NCBI GenBank assembly: GCA_964023275.1
Contig: OZ029929.1
Location: forward strand, 4,857,381-4,921,380
Length of the DNA stretch: 64,000 nucleotides
Origin: Norana najaformis
Lineage: Eukaryota; Annelida; Clitellata; Crassiclitellata; Hormogastridae
Direction of reading: 5' to 3'
Part shown: positions 25,601-32,045 of the stretch, one piece after another
Position numbering within the stretch: the first letter of the stretch is position 1
How the letters are laid out: every line of letters begins with the position of its first letter
The notes under the pieces: generated by a model
Databases searched by the model: none
What the model was told of the DNA's origin: nothing
Seen by the model: the letters and a program-made list of their open reading frames with translations, nothing else
Made by a program: the position numbers and the translations under genes

Positions 25601-28600
25601 TTTAGACCAAGAGTGTATTTACTATGTTGCCATTGTTGATCATGATTTTTGTTTATGATCAACGATGATGACGTTGACGATGACAGCGACGACGATGGCG
25701 ATGATGGTGGTGATGATGACGATGGCATCGATGGTAGAGTCGTGTTTTTGTTTGTCCAATGGAGTTCTGGGTGTGAAGAGTCGGACTCAGTGACGGTCAG
25801 TGTATTCATCGGTGGCACTCCACAGGACCTCGGCGTCTTCTGTGGCCGCAAGAGGCCACCAATGCTCATGAGCCACAACACACAGATGGAGGTCACGTTC
25901 ACATCACGAAGCTTGATCTCCGGAAGAGGATTTCGTGCCAACTACAGTTTCATCACAGGTCAGGTCATCTCTCAGCTGTCTCACACACCCCTAGAAAAGC
26001 GGATGGGGCAAGGGGTGGTGGTATGCAGCTTGGGTGGGTTGCTGGTTGAGTTGGCGGTTGGCTGGGTGGGTGGCTGACAGGTTGGGTGGCCAGCAGGGTG
26101 GGTAGATCACCATGGCCGGCTTGATGCGTGGGTGGGTGTGGATGGGGTGGATGTGTGTATGTTTGTATGGATGGATAGATGGATGGATGCATAGATTGGG
26201 GAACGGACGGACAGACGGACGGATCAATGGATGGATGAATGGATGGACGGACGGACGGACGGACAAATGGATGGATGGATGGATGGCGGGATGGATGGCG
26301 GAATGGATGACGGGATGGACGGACGGACGGATGGGTGGAATGTAACAGGAAATGTGGAGGAATGTTACTGGATCGTTTGGACCGAGGGATGGTAGGTGAT
26401 GGCCGACTGATCTTCCCAATCGCTGAAGAGATTTCATCGACCGCGGTTTATTTTAATGCGGTATAAGCACTTCATGACTTCAGTCGATCAATCGAGCGAG
26501 CGAGAGACTGATTGCCTGACCGCCTCATCCGTCATTCGTCCATCCATCCATCCGTCCGTCCGTCCGTTCATCCATTCATCCATCCATTCATCCATCCATT
26601 CATCCATCCATTCATTCATCCATCCATCCATTCATCCATCCATCCATTCATCCATCCATCCGTCCACACATTTCCTGATCTATTTTGATTGATTATTGAT
26701 TGATTCTAACAGGGACTTTGAAGCAGTGGCGGATCCTGGATTGATTGCATGGGGGCAAAGGCATTTCCAGAGGGGCGCCACAGTCTGGCAGTCCACCATG
26801 CACGGGTCTGGTCTGAGGGGCGCCGGCATATAAGCAAGAGGGGTGCGGGGGGACCGTCCCCCACACCTATAGCTAAATCCGCCACTGCCTTGAAGTATGC
26901 ACTGCCCTACTCGAGCGTTTCTGTACAGATAATGGCGCTGTATAAATGATTGGCGTTTTGTTTAGATTACGGAATAAAATCCGGCCAACGCAATACGAGT
27001 ATGGGTAAGTTCTCCATTCGTTCTCTCTTGTCAAAATCATTATTTCTGCATTTATTAAGCGCCACTATCTAATGAATAAGCATCAGTCGTTGACGCTGAG
27101 CAACTGTGAGTCAAGCCCAATGACCCTACACAGTAACCGCTTCGGGAAGGAGGTTCGATCCAGTACTCTCCATGTTACAAGCCGAGCGCTCTAACCAATC
27201 GGCTACTGTACCCCAGAAAAATCACCCAAAATAATGTAAAATACATTACTAAAATCACGAATAAATTTGTATTGGAGGCCGGCTTTGCCCCCTGATGATT
27301 ACGTTGATGATGACGATGGTATTGATAACGATACTGAAGATGATACTGATGATGATGCTGACGATGATACTGATATCTTGGTACTAAGCCGGTTTGACTC
27401 CGTACCATTTGAGATCCATATGTTAGCCCGAGATACATTATTTCCTAAGTGTCTTATTGTCTTAATCCTCTAAAAACATCCTCTAAAAACATCCTCTACC
27501 TGAGAGGACACTTTCCCAAATTAGCCAACAATGCTCTTATAAAAGCAGCTTACCAGGTTATTTATAATGAGGCTCATTGTAGTGATGATGTCGACTATGC
27601 TATTGTTGTAGTTGTTGTGTAGTTGTTGTGTTGTCGTTGTAGCCTGTGGCTTCATCTTTCGTAGTAACATCTCGACAAACGGGACGTTCACTTCGCCCAA
27701 CTTTCCGGGTCTCTACCCCCGCAACACGGAATGTCACTATCTGTTCTACGGGGCGGACAACGATTGCATCTACATCACCTTTCCCTACTTTGATGTCGAG
27801 GGCATTTCACCCCGGTATCTCATCCATCCATCCATTTGTCCATCCATTTATCCATCCACCATCCATTCATTAATACATCAATTTATACATTCATTTATCA
27901 TCAAACTATTCATCCATCTATCAAAACATCCTTCCGTCCGTCCATCCATCCTTATGTTCCTCCATCCGTTCATTCATCCAGTCATCCATCCACCCATCCA
28001 GTCATCCATCCCTCTATCCATCCTTCCGTCCGTCCATCCAGTCATCCATCCCTCTATCCATCCGTCCGTCCATCCATCCATCCACTCATCCATGCATTCA
28101 TCCAGCCATCCTTCCTACCTTCCTTTGTTCTGCTGCCTTCATTCAGTTACCTTCGCTGCGTTACCTTCGTTCAGTTACCTTCGTTGCCTGCTTCAGGTGT
28201 CACGAGGCAACGCAAAGTGACTACGTGGAGTTTTCGAACTTCAACGTCGAACTGACTGATCGTAAGATGAGTCGATTCTGCGGATCGAGGCAAGAACAGG
28301 CAAAGAGATCAGTCAGCTCCGACGGTAACTTCTTCCGGGTCACGTTCAAATCGAACGACGTCTTTGACGCCACGGGGTTCGAAGCCTTCTACCAGTTCCG
28401 CAAGGTCGAAGGTCAGGGTTCAGTCTCGGTTCACGTTTCAGCCTGCAGATTTAGCATTTCCGAACACAACGATGATGATGACAATGATGACGATGATTAT
28501 TATTATCATCATTATTATAATTAGTAGTGGTAGCAGTATTAGCAGTAGTGATATTAGTAGTAGAAGTATGTATATATGTACAGTATGTATGTATGTTGTA

Positions 28601-28818
28601 TATATATAATTCTATATGTATGTATGTGACTGTATTTTTGGCACCTTTTAATAACCTGAAAAATGCTTGCAGTAGACGTAGTAGTAATGGTAGTAGTAGT
28701 AGTAATGGTAGTAGTAGTAGTAATGGTAGTAGTAGTAGTAATGGTAGTAGTAGTAGTAATGGTAGTAGTGGTAGTAATGGTAGTAGTAGTAGTAGTAGTA
28801 ATTGTAGTAGTAGTAATG

Positions 28819-28851
<33 letters not shown>

Positions 28852-29335
28852 ATGAATAGTAGTGGTAGTAGTAATGATAATAAAAATAATAATAGTAGTA
28901 GTAATAATAATAATGATAATAATAGTAGTAGTAGTAGCAACAGCTACAGTAGCCATTCCCATGCAAAGCATTAGTTCAGCCAAATATCCCTTCTGCCCCC
29001 GCTTTTGAGAATTTTACCCAGCACATCGCCTTTATATACCGCCTTTTCCGTTCTCATATTCTTTGCGATGTAACACCAGCAGCGTTGACCATCAGATGCA
29101 GCCGAATCTCGCATGGACCCTTCTAAGGCTGTTCTTATGTAGATTTATGATGCTGGTTGCTTTCGTTCTTGTTCCAGATCCTTACTCGTCGAAACCCAAG
29201 TCGTCTTCACCGCCGTCGGTAGATGTCGCTCGAGGACTTTATGCTTTCCTATCGGTCGCCTGGTTGACCACTTCCTGCTTGACGACGACTACAGCTGCCA
29301 TCTGGCGACTGAATCCTTGGACGAGTACTAACTGA
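2170..29335 (+). CDS. SOL1: SOL-1-like multi-CUB membrane protein gene, 3' part (nine exons)
   Basis: This is the spliced gene made of the nine exons listed separately, about 589 codons ending in TGA at 29333-29335. The product has the C-terminal half of CUB domain A, complete CUB domains B, C and D, a Ser/Ala/Leu-rich linker between B and C, and a hydrophobic C-terminus. N-glycosylation sequons in domains A, C and D fit an extracellular location. In domain D the motifs [19 protein letters not shown] and [10 protein letters not shown] match my memory of the last CUB of SOL-1/suppressor-of-lurcher proteins. These have four CUB domains and act as auxiliary subunits of AMPA/kainate-type glutamate receptors in C. 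elegans. Every intron follows GT..AG and all phases agree, which is strong internal support. The 5' part, with signal peptide and first half of CUB A, is absent. The function is inferred from the family; a generic CUB protein is the alternative. Confidence 0.8.
2379..2766. repeat. Intron 1 with CATA tetranucleotide repeat
   Basis: This intron joins exons 1 and 2. TACC/TTAC words (2430-2495) lead into a CATA repeat (about 2500-2641). Confidence 0.75.
2767..2983 (+). CDS. SOL1: Exon 2: first half of CUB domain B
   Basis: The acceptor TGTAG ends at 2766 and the donor GTAACC starts at 2984. The exon enters in phase 1, giving a split Ser codon with exon 1, and leaves in phase 2, giving a split Ser codon with exon 3. 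It encodes a linker (QFEIVGG) followed by [30 protein letters not shown] and [16 protein letters not shown]. This is the usual N-terminal half of a CUB domain, with its first two Cys, the SPxYPxxYP turn and the C-x-Y-x-F strand. A degenerate copy of the last 20 bases and donor site lies 368 bp downstream. Confidence 0.85.
3023..3230. repeat. (ATC)n microsatellite in intron 2
   Basis: This is nearly continuous ATC trinucleotide repeat with interspersed ATA. The Ile-, Met- or His-rich frames over it are artefacts. Confidence 0.85.
3331..3363 (+). other. Degenerate copy of the exon 2 end and its donor site
   Basis: The sequence ACTCGATTTCATCAACGGTA followed by GGTGAAC mirrors exon 2 at 2963 onward (ACTCGAATTCATCGACGGCA then GGTAACC), with the shared CAGTCT after it. 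Only a few mismatches occur over about 33 bases. It would encode LDFING before a GT donor. In-frame TGA upstream limits it to about 16 codons, so it looks like a relic of partial exon duplication. Confidence 0.6.
3364..3460 (+). mobile_element. Possible tRNA-derived SINE fragment
   Basis: It has a B-box-like GAGTTCGAGTCTG at about 3388, then GGGCAAGTTGTTAACGCACA, a phrase typical of SINE bodies. No A box or tail is clear. Confidence 0.35.
3461..5339. other. Rest of intron 2, no gene recognised
   Basis: This is mixed unique sequence with short A/T-rich words. Short open frames of about 60-115 codons on both strands show no domain, splice-phase fit or cysteine pattern. Confidence 0.5.
5340..5653 (+). 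CDS. SOL1: Exon 3: second half of CUB domain B plus Leu/Ser/Ala linker
   Basis: The acceptor TTGCAG ends at 5339 and the donor GTGAGA starts at 5654. It enters in phase 2 and leaves in phase 1. It encodes [28 protein letters not shown] and GFAATYRF, the clear second half of a CUB domain. Asp in DYIEV and Asp in VADS are at positions that bind calcium in many CUB domains. After the domain comes an unusual linker from about 5540: a run of five Leu, then Ser and Ala runs, ending DLTRNSG. The runs are encoded by CTC, TCC and GCC triplet repeats, so their length may vary between individuals. The linker's inclusion depends on the phase-1 donor at 5654. I saw no better earlier donor of the same phase. 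Confidence 0.85.
5654..5960. repeat. Purine-rich GGAG/GGAT repeat opening intron 3
   Basis: A GAGG/GGAT-rich low-complexity run begins immediately at the donor of exon 3. It includes seven tandem GGAT units near 5764-5792. Confidence 0.75.
6245..6483. repeat. 18-bp A/T-rich minisatellite in intron 3
   Basis: About 13 units of TAAGTAATGAATATACAT with small changes. Because 18 is a multiple of three, the minus strand stays open with a repeating LLNVYS peptide. This is a repeat artefact. Confidence 0.85.
6923..7018 (+). CDS. SOL1: Exon 4: short linker exon between CUB B and CUB C
   Basis: This is a 96-bp open stretch with acceptor TTTCAG ending at 6922 and a consensus donor GTGAGT at 7019. It enters and leaves in phase 1, matching exon 3 and exon 5. 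It encodes about 31 residues ([10 protein letters not shown] then GVFERLLP and [10 protein letters not shown]), hydrophilic, with no cysteine and no recognisable domain. It would lengthen the linker between CUB B and C. Because it is a multiple of three and phase-symmetric, it could be skipped without changing frame. The support is splice-site quality and phase agreement only, not homology. Confidence 0.5.
7019..7925. other. Start of intron 4: A/T-rich, no gene recognised
   Basis: Degenerate ATAAACNGAACTA-like words occur at 7130-7440. A TATATAGCGCATTTA relic, like other LINE/SINE tails here, is at about 7450. There is no coding signal. Confidence 0.5.
7926..8650. repeat. 700-bp CACAGTGGTACATGTAAACA minisatellite
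   Basis: Units of roughly 20-35 bases share ACACAGTGGTACATGTAAAC and AGACAGAGACACATAC, in at least 20 copies. Minus-strand frames of up to 254 codons (Cys/Val/His/Tyr-rich) cross it in all phases and carry no non-repeat sequence, so they are not genes. Confidence 0.85.
8926..9260. repeat. (GGA)n tract and GGAT repeats
   Basis: About 27 uninterrupted GGA units run from 8927 to 9008. Then CAGA and GGAT tetranucleotide repeats run from 9075 to 9250. Confidence 0.85.
9445..9545. repeat. TCTG/TCCG tetranucleotide repeat
   Basis: This is a simple repeat of CTGT and CCGT units inside intron 4. Confidence 0.8.
9846..10010 (-). mobile_element. LINE/SINE 3'-tail relic with hairpin, next to (ATT)n
   Basis: TGAACATTTATATAGCGCC opens a stem in which CGCCTTT (9865-9871) pairs with AAAGGCG (9884-9890). 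On the minus strand this reads as stem-loop then TATATAAATGTTCA, the tail design seen on the other elements. An ATT repeat follows at 9901-9995. Confidence 0.45.
10053..10400 (+). mobile_element. Possible tRNA-derived SINE
   Basis: TGGCCTAGCGGCTAAGGCGT (from about 10069) fits a pol III A box. A degenerate B box GCTCAGAATTCCAG follows at about 10107. A TGAACATTTATATAGCGC tail-like relic lies at the far end (about 10369). The body is unlike the other SINEs in the window. Confidence 0.35.
10575..10870. repeat. 40-bp minisatellite, about seven copies
   Basis: The word ATTTGGATATGATATCTGCC recurs at 10591, 10631, 10671, 10711, 10751, 10791 and 10831, an exact 40-bp period. The units are linked by ATATATGGATAGAGAGTCAG. 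Confidence 0.9.
11010..11290 (+). mobile_element. CR1/L2-like LINE 3' fragment
   Basis: It encodes [20 protein letters not shown] and then, one frame over, [16 protein letters not shown] followed by stop. These match [20 protein letters not shown] and [16 protein letters not shown] of the LINE at 22490-23282. The 3' UTR phrases CGGACTGA, TGCTTTGTGCATTAGACAC and GGTGC also match. It is frameshifted and 5'-truncated. Confidence 0.75.
11291..13040. repeat. Intron 4 interior: purine and CT low-complexity blocks
   Basis: GGGA/GGCA-rich DNA lies at 11570-11820, CCCT words at 11985-12025, CCTTGCCTTTCC-type pyrimidine repeats at 12175-12310, and TCTCTGTC repeats at 12425-12660. No exon is recognised. 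Confidence 0.6.
13041..13112 (-). mobile_element. LINE 3'-tail relic
   Basis: CTTATATAGCGCCGTTATC followed by GCATCAATTGATGGTCGC is the reverse complement of the LINE/SINE end (GCCATCgaTTGATGC ... GGCGC, then TATA). Confidence 0.5.
13687..14530. repeat. GTAT repeat array and ATCCATATATCATGT minisatellite
   Basis: GTAT/GCAT tetranucleotides run from 13687 to 14060. From 14210 to 14530, units of about 33 or 45 bases begin ATCCATATATCATGTGTATG, with alternating GTATTTATG spacers. All frames are open with Tyr/Met/Cys/Val peptides on one strand and His/Thr/Ile on the other, and none is coding. Confidence 0.9.
14531..17260. other. Intron 4 interior, mostly unique, with a TCTG repeat
   Basis: TCTG/TCTGTCTG repeats lie at 15440-15540 and 15620-15705. 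The rest is unique sequence with short open frames that I cannot assign. One at 16195-16392 (65 codons) is low in repeats but has no domain or splice support. Confidence 0.5.
17262..17520. repeat. 23-bp minisatellite, about eleven copies
   Basis: There are near-identical units of CGTTGACTTGATTGGCACTT plus ACT. One unit is shortened near 17485. High identity suggests recent expansion. Degenerate TTGAC-rich sequence flanks it on both sides (17020-17260, 17510-17570), a likely source. Confidence 0.92.
17795..18025. repeat. CATCCTCAT imperfect repeat
   Basis: Pyrimidine-rich TCATCC/TCCTCA words. The Asp/Glu-rich minus frame over it is an artefact. Confidence 0.8.
18195..18735. repeat. (TA)n and TTG/CTG/ATT triplet repeats
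   Basis: (TA)n lies at 18198-18228. Short runs of TTG, then GCTGAT, ATT and CAG follow at 18600-18725. Confidence 0.75.
18950..20795. repeat. Intron 4: GGAG, GATG and GGAT/GGGT low-complexity blocks
   Basis: Purine-rich DNA lies at 19010-19330, GATG repeat at 19490-19665, GGGA-rich at 19890-19960, and GGAT/GGGT tetramers at 20135-20345. No exon is recognised. Confidence 0.65.
20795..20925. repeat. 54-bp tandem repeat, about 2.4 copies
   Basis: GAGCAGCAAGTTAAAGTGCA recurs with an exact 54-bp period (20803, 20857, and a diverged third copy starting 20911). Confidence 0.85.
20926..21900. other. Intron 4, unique A/T-moderate sequence
   Basis: The phrase ATTTCTCTGGAACA recurs at 21196, 21272 (as AATCTCTGGAACA) and 21410, suggesting a decayed repeat of roughly 75-140-base spacing. 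No gene is recognised. Confidence 0.4.
21903..22078 (+). mobile_element. SINE-like repeat D, copy 1
   Basis: It shares CATCCACCGTAGCCGTC, CTTGGATCTTGACC, CTATCGATTTTGTT-like and GCGCTGTAGAAATCTCGAG phrases with 42297-42482, and partly with 52271-52366. A B-box-like GGTTCAATTCC lies at its start. The GCGC-TRTAGAAAT end resembles the LINE/SINE tails here. Confidence 0.55.
22490..23282 (-). mobile_element. CR1/L2-like LINE, 5'-truncated, ORF end open
   Basis: The minus strand carries an uninterrupted C-terminal part of a reverse transcriptase ORF from 23282 to 22619. Motifs in order are [85 protein letters not shown] and [16 protein letters not shown]. This is the thumb/C-terminal region of CR1/L2-type non-LTR elements. 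A 3' UTR follows, ending in GGCGCATTAGAAGTTGC and a TAA repeat (22480-22500). The 5' truncation point abuts a GGGGA-rich stretch. The catalytic core is absent, so it is not autonomous, but the lack of stops over 220 codons suggests a recent insertion. Confidence 0.88.
24665..24765 (+). mobile_element. LINE 3'-tail fragment
   Basis: TGCGGTTTTGGCTTTGGTGT, GCCATAGGTTGATGCACTGT and TACACTGGCGCTATAGAAGT match the 3' UTR of the LINE at 22490-23282. No coding part remains. Confidence 0.7.
24766..25162. other. End of intron 4
   Basis: GATGA-rich DNA lies at 24955-25045 and TTAT/TTAC words at 25090-25150 form the pyrimidine-rich run-up to the exon 5 acceptor. Confidence 0.5.
25163..25355 (+). CDS. 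SOL1: Exon 5: first half of CUB domain C
   Basis: The acceptor TACCAG ends at 25162. It enters in phase 1 and leaves in phase 2 at a weak donor (GTCGGT from 25356). It encodes [31 protein letters not shown] and [11 protein letters not shown], ending in APDNS. This has the first two Cys and the SPNFPxxYP turn of a CUB domain. The donor was chosen because it alone gives the phase 2 needed by exon 6. A nearby GTACTC at 25360 would give phase 0 and break the frame. The open frame runs on into a TCTG repeat, which is intronic. Confidence 0.8.
25356..25764. repeat. Intron 5 with TCTG/TGTG and GATG repeats
   Basis: A TCTG/TGTG-rich stretch occupies 25385-25585 and GATGA words 25660-25735. The open frames running out of exon 5 into the repeat are not coding. 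Confidence 0.75.
25765..25958 (+). CDS. SOL1: Exon 6: second half of CUB domain C
   Basis: The acceptor is AATGGAG ending at 25764, preceded by a T-rich tract. The donor is GTCAGG starting at 25959. It enters in phase 2 and leaves in phase 1. It encodes [17 protein letters not shown], then [22 protein letters not shown] and [11 protein letters not shown]. Third and fourth CUB cysteines are present, as is a sequon N-Y-S. The stretch SVFIGG followed by a FCG and PPMLMS motif is what I recall of the third CUB of SOL-1-like proteins in arthropods. The exon lies only 409 bp after exon 5. Confidence 0.83.
26105..26670. repeat. GGAT and CATC tetranucleotide arrays in intron 6
   Basis: GGAT/GGAC units run from 26165 to 26340. 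Their complement, CATC/CGTC units, runs from 26535 to 26665. The two arrays form a large inverted pair about 200 bases apart. Confidence 0.85.
26724..26887 (+). mobile_element. hAT-type MITE, 164 bp, with 8-bp target duplication
   Basis: The element starts CAGTGGCGGATCC and ends with the inverse (AAATCCGCCACTG), an 11-bp terminal inverted repeat. It is flanked by CTTTGAAG (26716-26723) and CCTTGAAG (26888-26895), an 8-bp target-site duplication with one mismatch. An 8-bp duplication with CAGTGGCG-type ends is characteristic of hAT transposons. There is no coding capacity. A diverged second copy lies inverted at 61636-61799. Confidence 0.8.
27039..27214 (-). mobile_element. Thr-tRNA-derived SINE (family B)
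   Basis: On the minus strand the head has AGCCGATTGGTTAGAGCGCT (A box), CTTGTAA anticodon loop (TGT, Thr-like) and a B box GGATCGAACC. The body GGGTCATTGGGC and the tail GCCACTATCTAATG-type stem-loop, then TTAATAAATGCAGAAATAA, follow. It matches the copies at 40206 and 52617. Confidence 0.82.
27643..27814 (+). CDS. SOL1: Exon 7: first half of CUB domain D
   Basis: The acceptor is GTTGTAG ending at 27642 after a TTG-rich tract. The donor is GTATCT starting at 27815. It enters in phase 1 and leaves in phase 2. It encodes [40 protein letters not shown] and [13 protein letters not shown]. Two sequons (N-I-S, N-G-T) are present. An extra cysteine in NDCIYI is not part of the four-Cys CUB pattern and may be free or pair outside the domain. 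The downstream CATC microsatellite is intronic. Confidence 0.85.
27816..28110. repeat. CATC/CGTC repeat in intron 7
   Basis: Tetranucleotide CATC repeat with CGTC variants, starting right after the exon 7 donor. The Ile/His/Pro/Ser frames over it are artefacts. Confidence 0.88.
28197..28411 (+). CDS. SOL1: Exon 8: second half of CUB domain D
   Basis: The acceptor TTCAG ends at 28196 and the donor GTCAGG starts at 28412. It enters in phase 2, giving a split Arg codon with exon 7, and leaves in phase 1. It encodes [40 protein letters not shown] and [13 protein letters not shown]. All hallmarks of a CUB second half are present. SDYVEFSNF and [10 protein letters not shown] are the strongest pointers to the SOL-1 family. 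An earlier GT at 28405 would give phase 0 and break the frame into exon 9. Confidence 0.86.
28455..28940. repeat. GATG, ATT and (GTA)n repeats in intron 8
   Basis: GATG/ATT words lie at 28468-28525. Dense GTAGTAATG units run from 28675 to 28940, with an internal 18-bp rhythm (AATGGTAGTAGTAGTAGT). Confidence 0.85.
29178..29335 (+). CDS. SOL1: Exon 9: terminal exon with hydrophobic C-terminus
   Basis: The acceptor is GTTCCAG ending at 29177, preceded by a good pyrimidine tract. It enters in phase 1, matching exon 8, and reads to TGA at 29333-29335. It encodes a Ser/Pro-rich stalk ([13 protein letters not shown]) followed by [16 protein letters not shown] and TTTTAAIW, then a short polar tail of about nine residues. 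The hydrophobic stretch could be a single transmembrane segment with a very short cytoplasmic tail, or a GPI-anchor signal. C. elegans SOL-1 is a type I membrane protein. There is no similarity evidence for this exon beyond position, phase and hydrophobicity. Confidence 0.65.
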
Positions 29336-29458
29336 TCCTCCTTCTGTATGGCAAATTGTCCCATCTTAGGTCCATTTGATCACTTTACTCGTATACAGAA
29401 TAGCTACGTTGCCATAGAATATTATAATGTCTAGACAAAGCTTGACTTCTGATATGGT

Positions 29459-29609
<151 letters not shown>

Positions 29610-29699
29610 CAGTAACAGGTGTACACAACTATTATATATTAATCATGTGTATTATTATATATTTTATCCAATAGTAAATGCGACCATCGTTTGCTTATT

Positions 29700-29785
29700 C
29701 CTACAAATGTTGACCTAATTACGGCTTGATGCCTTATGCATTTGACGCCGGCACTATAGAAGTTGTTAATTATTATTATTGCTTG
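29700..29785 (+). mobile_element. LINE 3'-tail fragment
   Basis: CGGCTTGATGCCTTATGCAT, then GCCGGCACTATAGAAGTTGT and TTAATTATTATTATTG match the tail of the LINE at 22490-23282. Confidence 0.65.
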
Positions 29786-30118
29786 CTTGCCAATGTCAAT
29801 TTCGCGGCCTTTATGTGCCATTAAAACCTAGTTCAACGGCGTCAATGTTGGCGCCAGAATACGAATGCTCTTGGCTGTAGCATACACATGTTATGACTTC
29901 TAAAAGGAAAACTTTGCTGAGTCACGAATTTGAGTCCCACGCTTGTTTTGAGGCTAGCTATCCTTCAGCCGTGCGGTTGCTTGGCTCAAGTCGACGCTGA
30001 AAATCGAACCGAGAACTTGGCGCCGTGGCGACGAACAGCCAAATATTTGCTCTGCATTGAATCGATTTGATATCGCTCGTTAAAGGAACAGCGCGGCGTT
30101 TGGGTGAATTTTTGAAGA

Positions 30119-30124
30119 AATAAA
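30119..30124 (+). promoter_or_regulatory. Candidate polyadenylation signal AATAAA
   Basis: This AATAAA lies about 780 bp after the SOL1-like stop codon and is followed by T-rich and then TCTG-repeat DNA. A 3' UTR reaching it would include a long (AT)n tract and a LINE tail. It is a weak call because the hexamer is common by chance. Confidence 0.25.
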
Positions 30125-30139
30125 GTATCTACTCTTCAT

Positions 30140-30444
30140 GTTGGCTCTCTGTCTGTCTGTCTGTATGTCTGTCTGTCTCTCTCTGTCTGTCTCTCTCTGT
30201 CTGTCTCTCTCTCTCTGTCTGTCTCTCTCAGTTGATCAAACATCCGTGCATGGAGTGTCAAAAGGTATGACAAGATATCGGAAGGTATATGAGAGTATTG
30301 TCAGGTCACTGAGTGCGAAATTTATGCCCTTCGTTCGTTAAGTAAGTATGTAGTGTCGCGGTAGTTCTAATTAAGAAAGGGTCATACTCTGTCTGTCTGT
30401 CTGTCTGTCTCTCACTCTATCTATCGATCGATCGATCTATGTCT

Positions 30445-30516
<72 letters not shown>

Positions 30517-30600
30517 CTATCTAACTATCTTCTATTAATCTATCTATCTAACTATCTATCTATCTAACTAGCTCTATCTCTCTCTACCTATCTTTTTTTC
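30140..30600. repeat. TCTG, TCTC and CTAT repeats
   Basis: TCTG/TCTC units lie at 30148-30230, (TCTG)n at 30390-30410, (CT)n at 30450-30498 and (CTAT)n at 30498-30560. Confidence 0.85.
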
Positions 30601-31020
30601 TTTTGCTCGCTTTTTCATTTTCGTAGTTAACCGTTCATACGGCAGAGGCGCTTAGATCTAAAAGACGTTCCTTGCATTCGCCAGAGGCGCTAATGTGCTT
30701 CGTGCGTTTGGGCTTCGTGGCGGCTCAGCGCATTGATCTTTCACATGGGTTCGAATCCCGATCCCGGTGCTTCGTTTAAGATTAACAACTGCTTGTCGAT
30801 TAGTGCACTGATCGGTAAAGAAACGTTATTTGGTTGTCTGGATTCTGCTGTCATGTGTGCATAAGCTAAACTATTGATTATTACCCAGACGAAAGCTCGG
30901 AGGATTATTGTTCAAAGAAATATAATCAGGGATCGATGATTCAACCGTAAAGCAGACCATGTCTAACCTTAGTTAACGTAAGCTTACCTTAACTCACCTC
31001 GCCTTACCTGACCTCATTTT
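30600..31020. other. Unique sequence with a B-box-like motif
   Basis: GGGTTCGAATCCCG at about 30749 is a perfect pol III B box. No convincing A box or tRNA fold precedes it. It may be a SINE remnant. Confidence 0.3.
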
Positions 31021-31069
31021 AACTTGTCTTATCTTACCTTACCCCTGAGAGTGAATCTGCCTGCATGTC

Positions 31070-31345
31070 TGTTCAATTGTCTGTCTGCTCATGTGTGTGT
31101 TTGCCTGTCCGTTTGCCTGCTTCTGCGTCTGCCTGCCTGCCTCTATTCTCGTTTGTCTGTCTGCCTGTCTGTCTGTCTGCCTGTCTGTCTGCCTGTCTGT
31201 CTGTCTGTGTGTGTGTCTGTGTGTGTGTCTGTGTGTCTGTCTGTGTGTCTGTCTGTGTGTCTGTCTGTCTGTGTGTCTGTCTGTGTGTGTGTCTGTGTGT
31301 CTGTCTGTGTGTGTGCCTGTCTGTCTGTCTGTCTCGTGCACTACC
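31070..31345. repeat. TCTG/TGTG repeat
   Basis: Tetranucleotide CTGT/GTGT array. Cys/Val/Ser and Gln/Thr/Asp frames on the two strands are artefacts. Confidence 0.88.
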
Positions 31346-31679
31346 TGCATGGGCAAAGGGGAGCAATTGCGTGTCTGTAGCGATACGCTTTTGCCTCCCT
31401 GACAATTGTGAAACCCCGCAATTACTCCTGAAATTAATTGGCTTTCGGCCGCCAGTTAGCAATTAAATGGTTGATGATGAAGCGCCGATGAAACCCAGTG
31501 ATGGGGAATTTACTCTGAATTTCCGATCAAGGTAGACTGGCTGGCTCCACCAATGCCATCAATATCAACATTTAAATTACTACATGAATACAACCACTGC
31601 AACTACCACCATTACCAGCACTACCACTTCTGCCAAAATGGTGTCCGACTTCTGCCGTTAAGAGGAATAATGATGAAAA

Positions 31680-32045
31680 ATGACGGTGATGATGATGATG
31701 AGGCTAATGATGATGATCATGATGATGATCATGATGATTATAATGATCGTGATGATATGATGATGATGGTGATGCTAATGGCAGTTATGATGATGATGGC
31801 TTTGATGGTGTGATAATGATCATGATCATGATGCTAATAATGATCATAATGTGATGATGATCATTATTACGATTATGATCATATTAATCATGTTGGTGAT
31901 GCTAATGGTGATTATGTCATGGTGATGATTTTGATGGCGATGATAATGACAATGATAATGACTATGACTATGTTGTTGTTGATGATGAAGATGGTGATGA
32001 TGGTGATGTTAATGACAACGACGACGATAATGATGAGCTAACGAA
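31680..32045. repeat. Degenerate GATGAT repeat
   Basis: GATGATGAT with AATG and ATCATG variants over about 360 bases. Confidence 0.8.

Noticed and set aside
30713..30776. Possible second tRNA gene
   Set aside because: A perfect B box is present but no acceptor stem pairing, A box or anticodon stem could be drawn.
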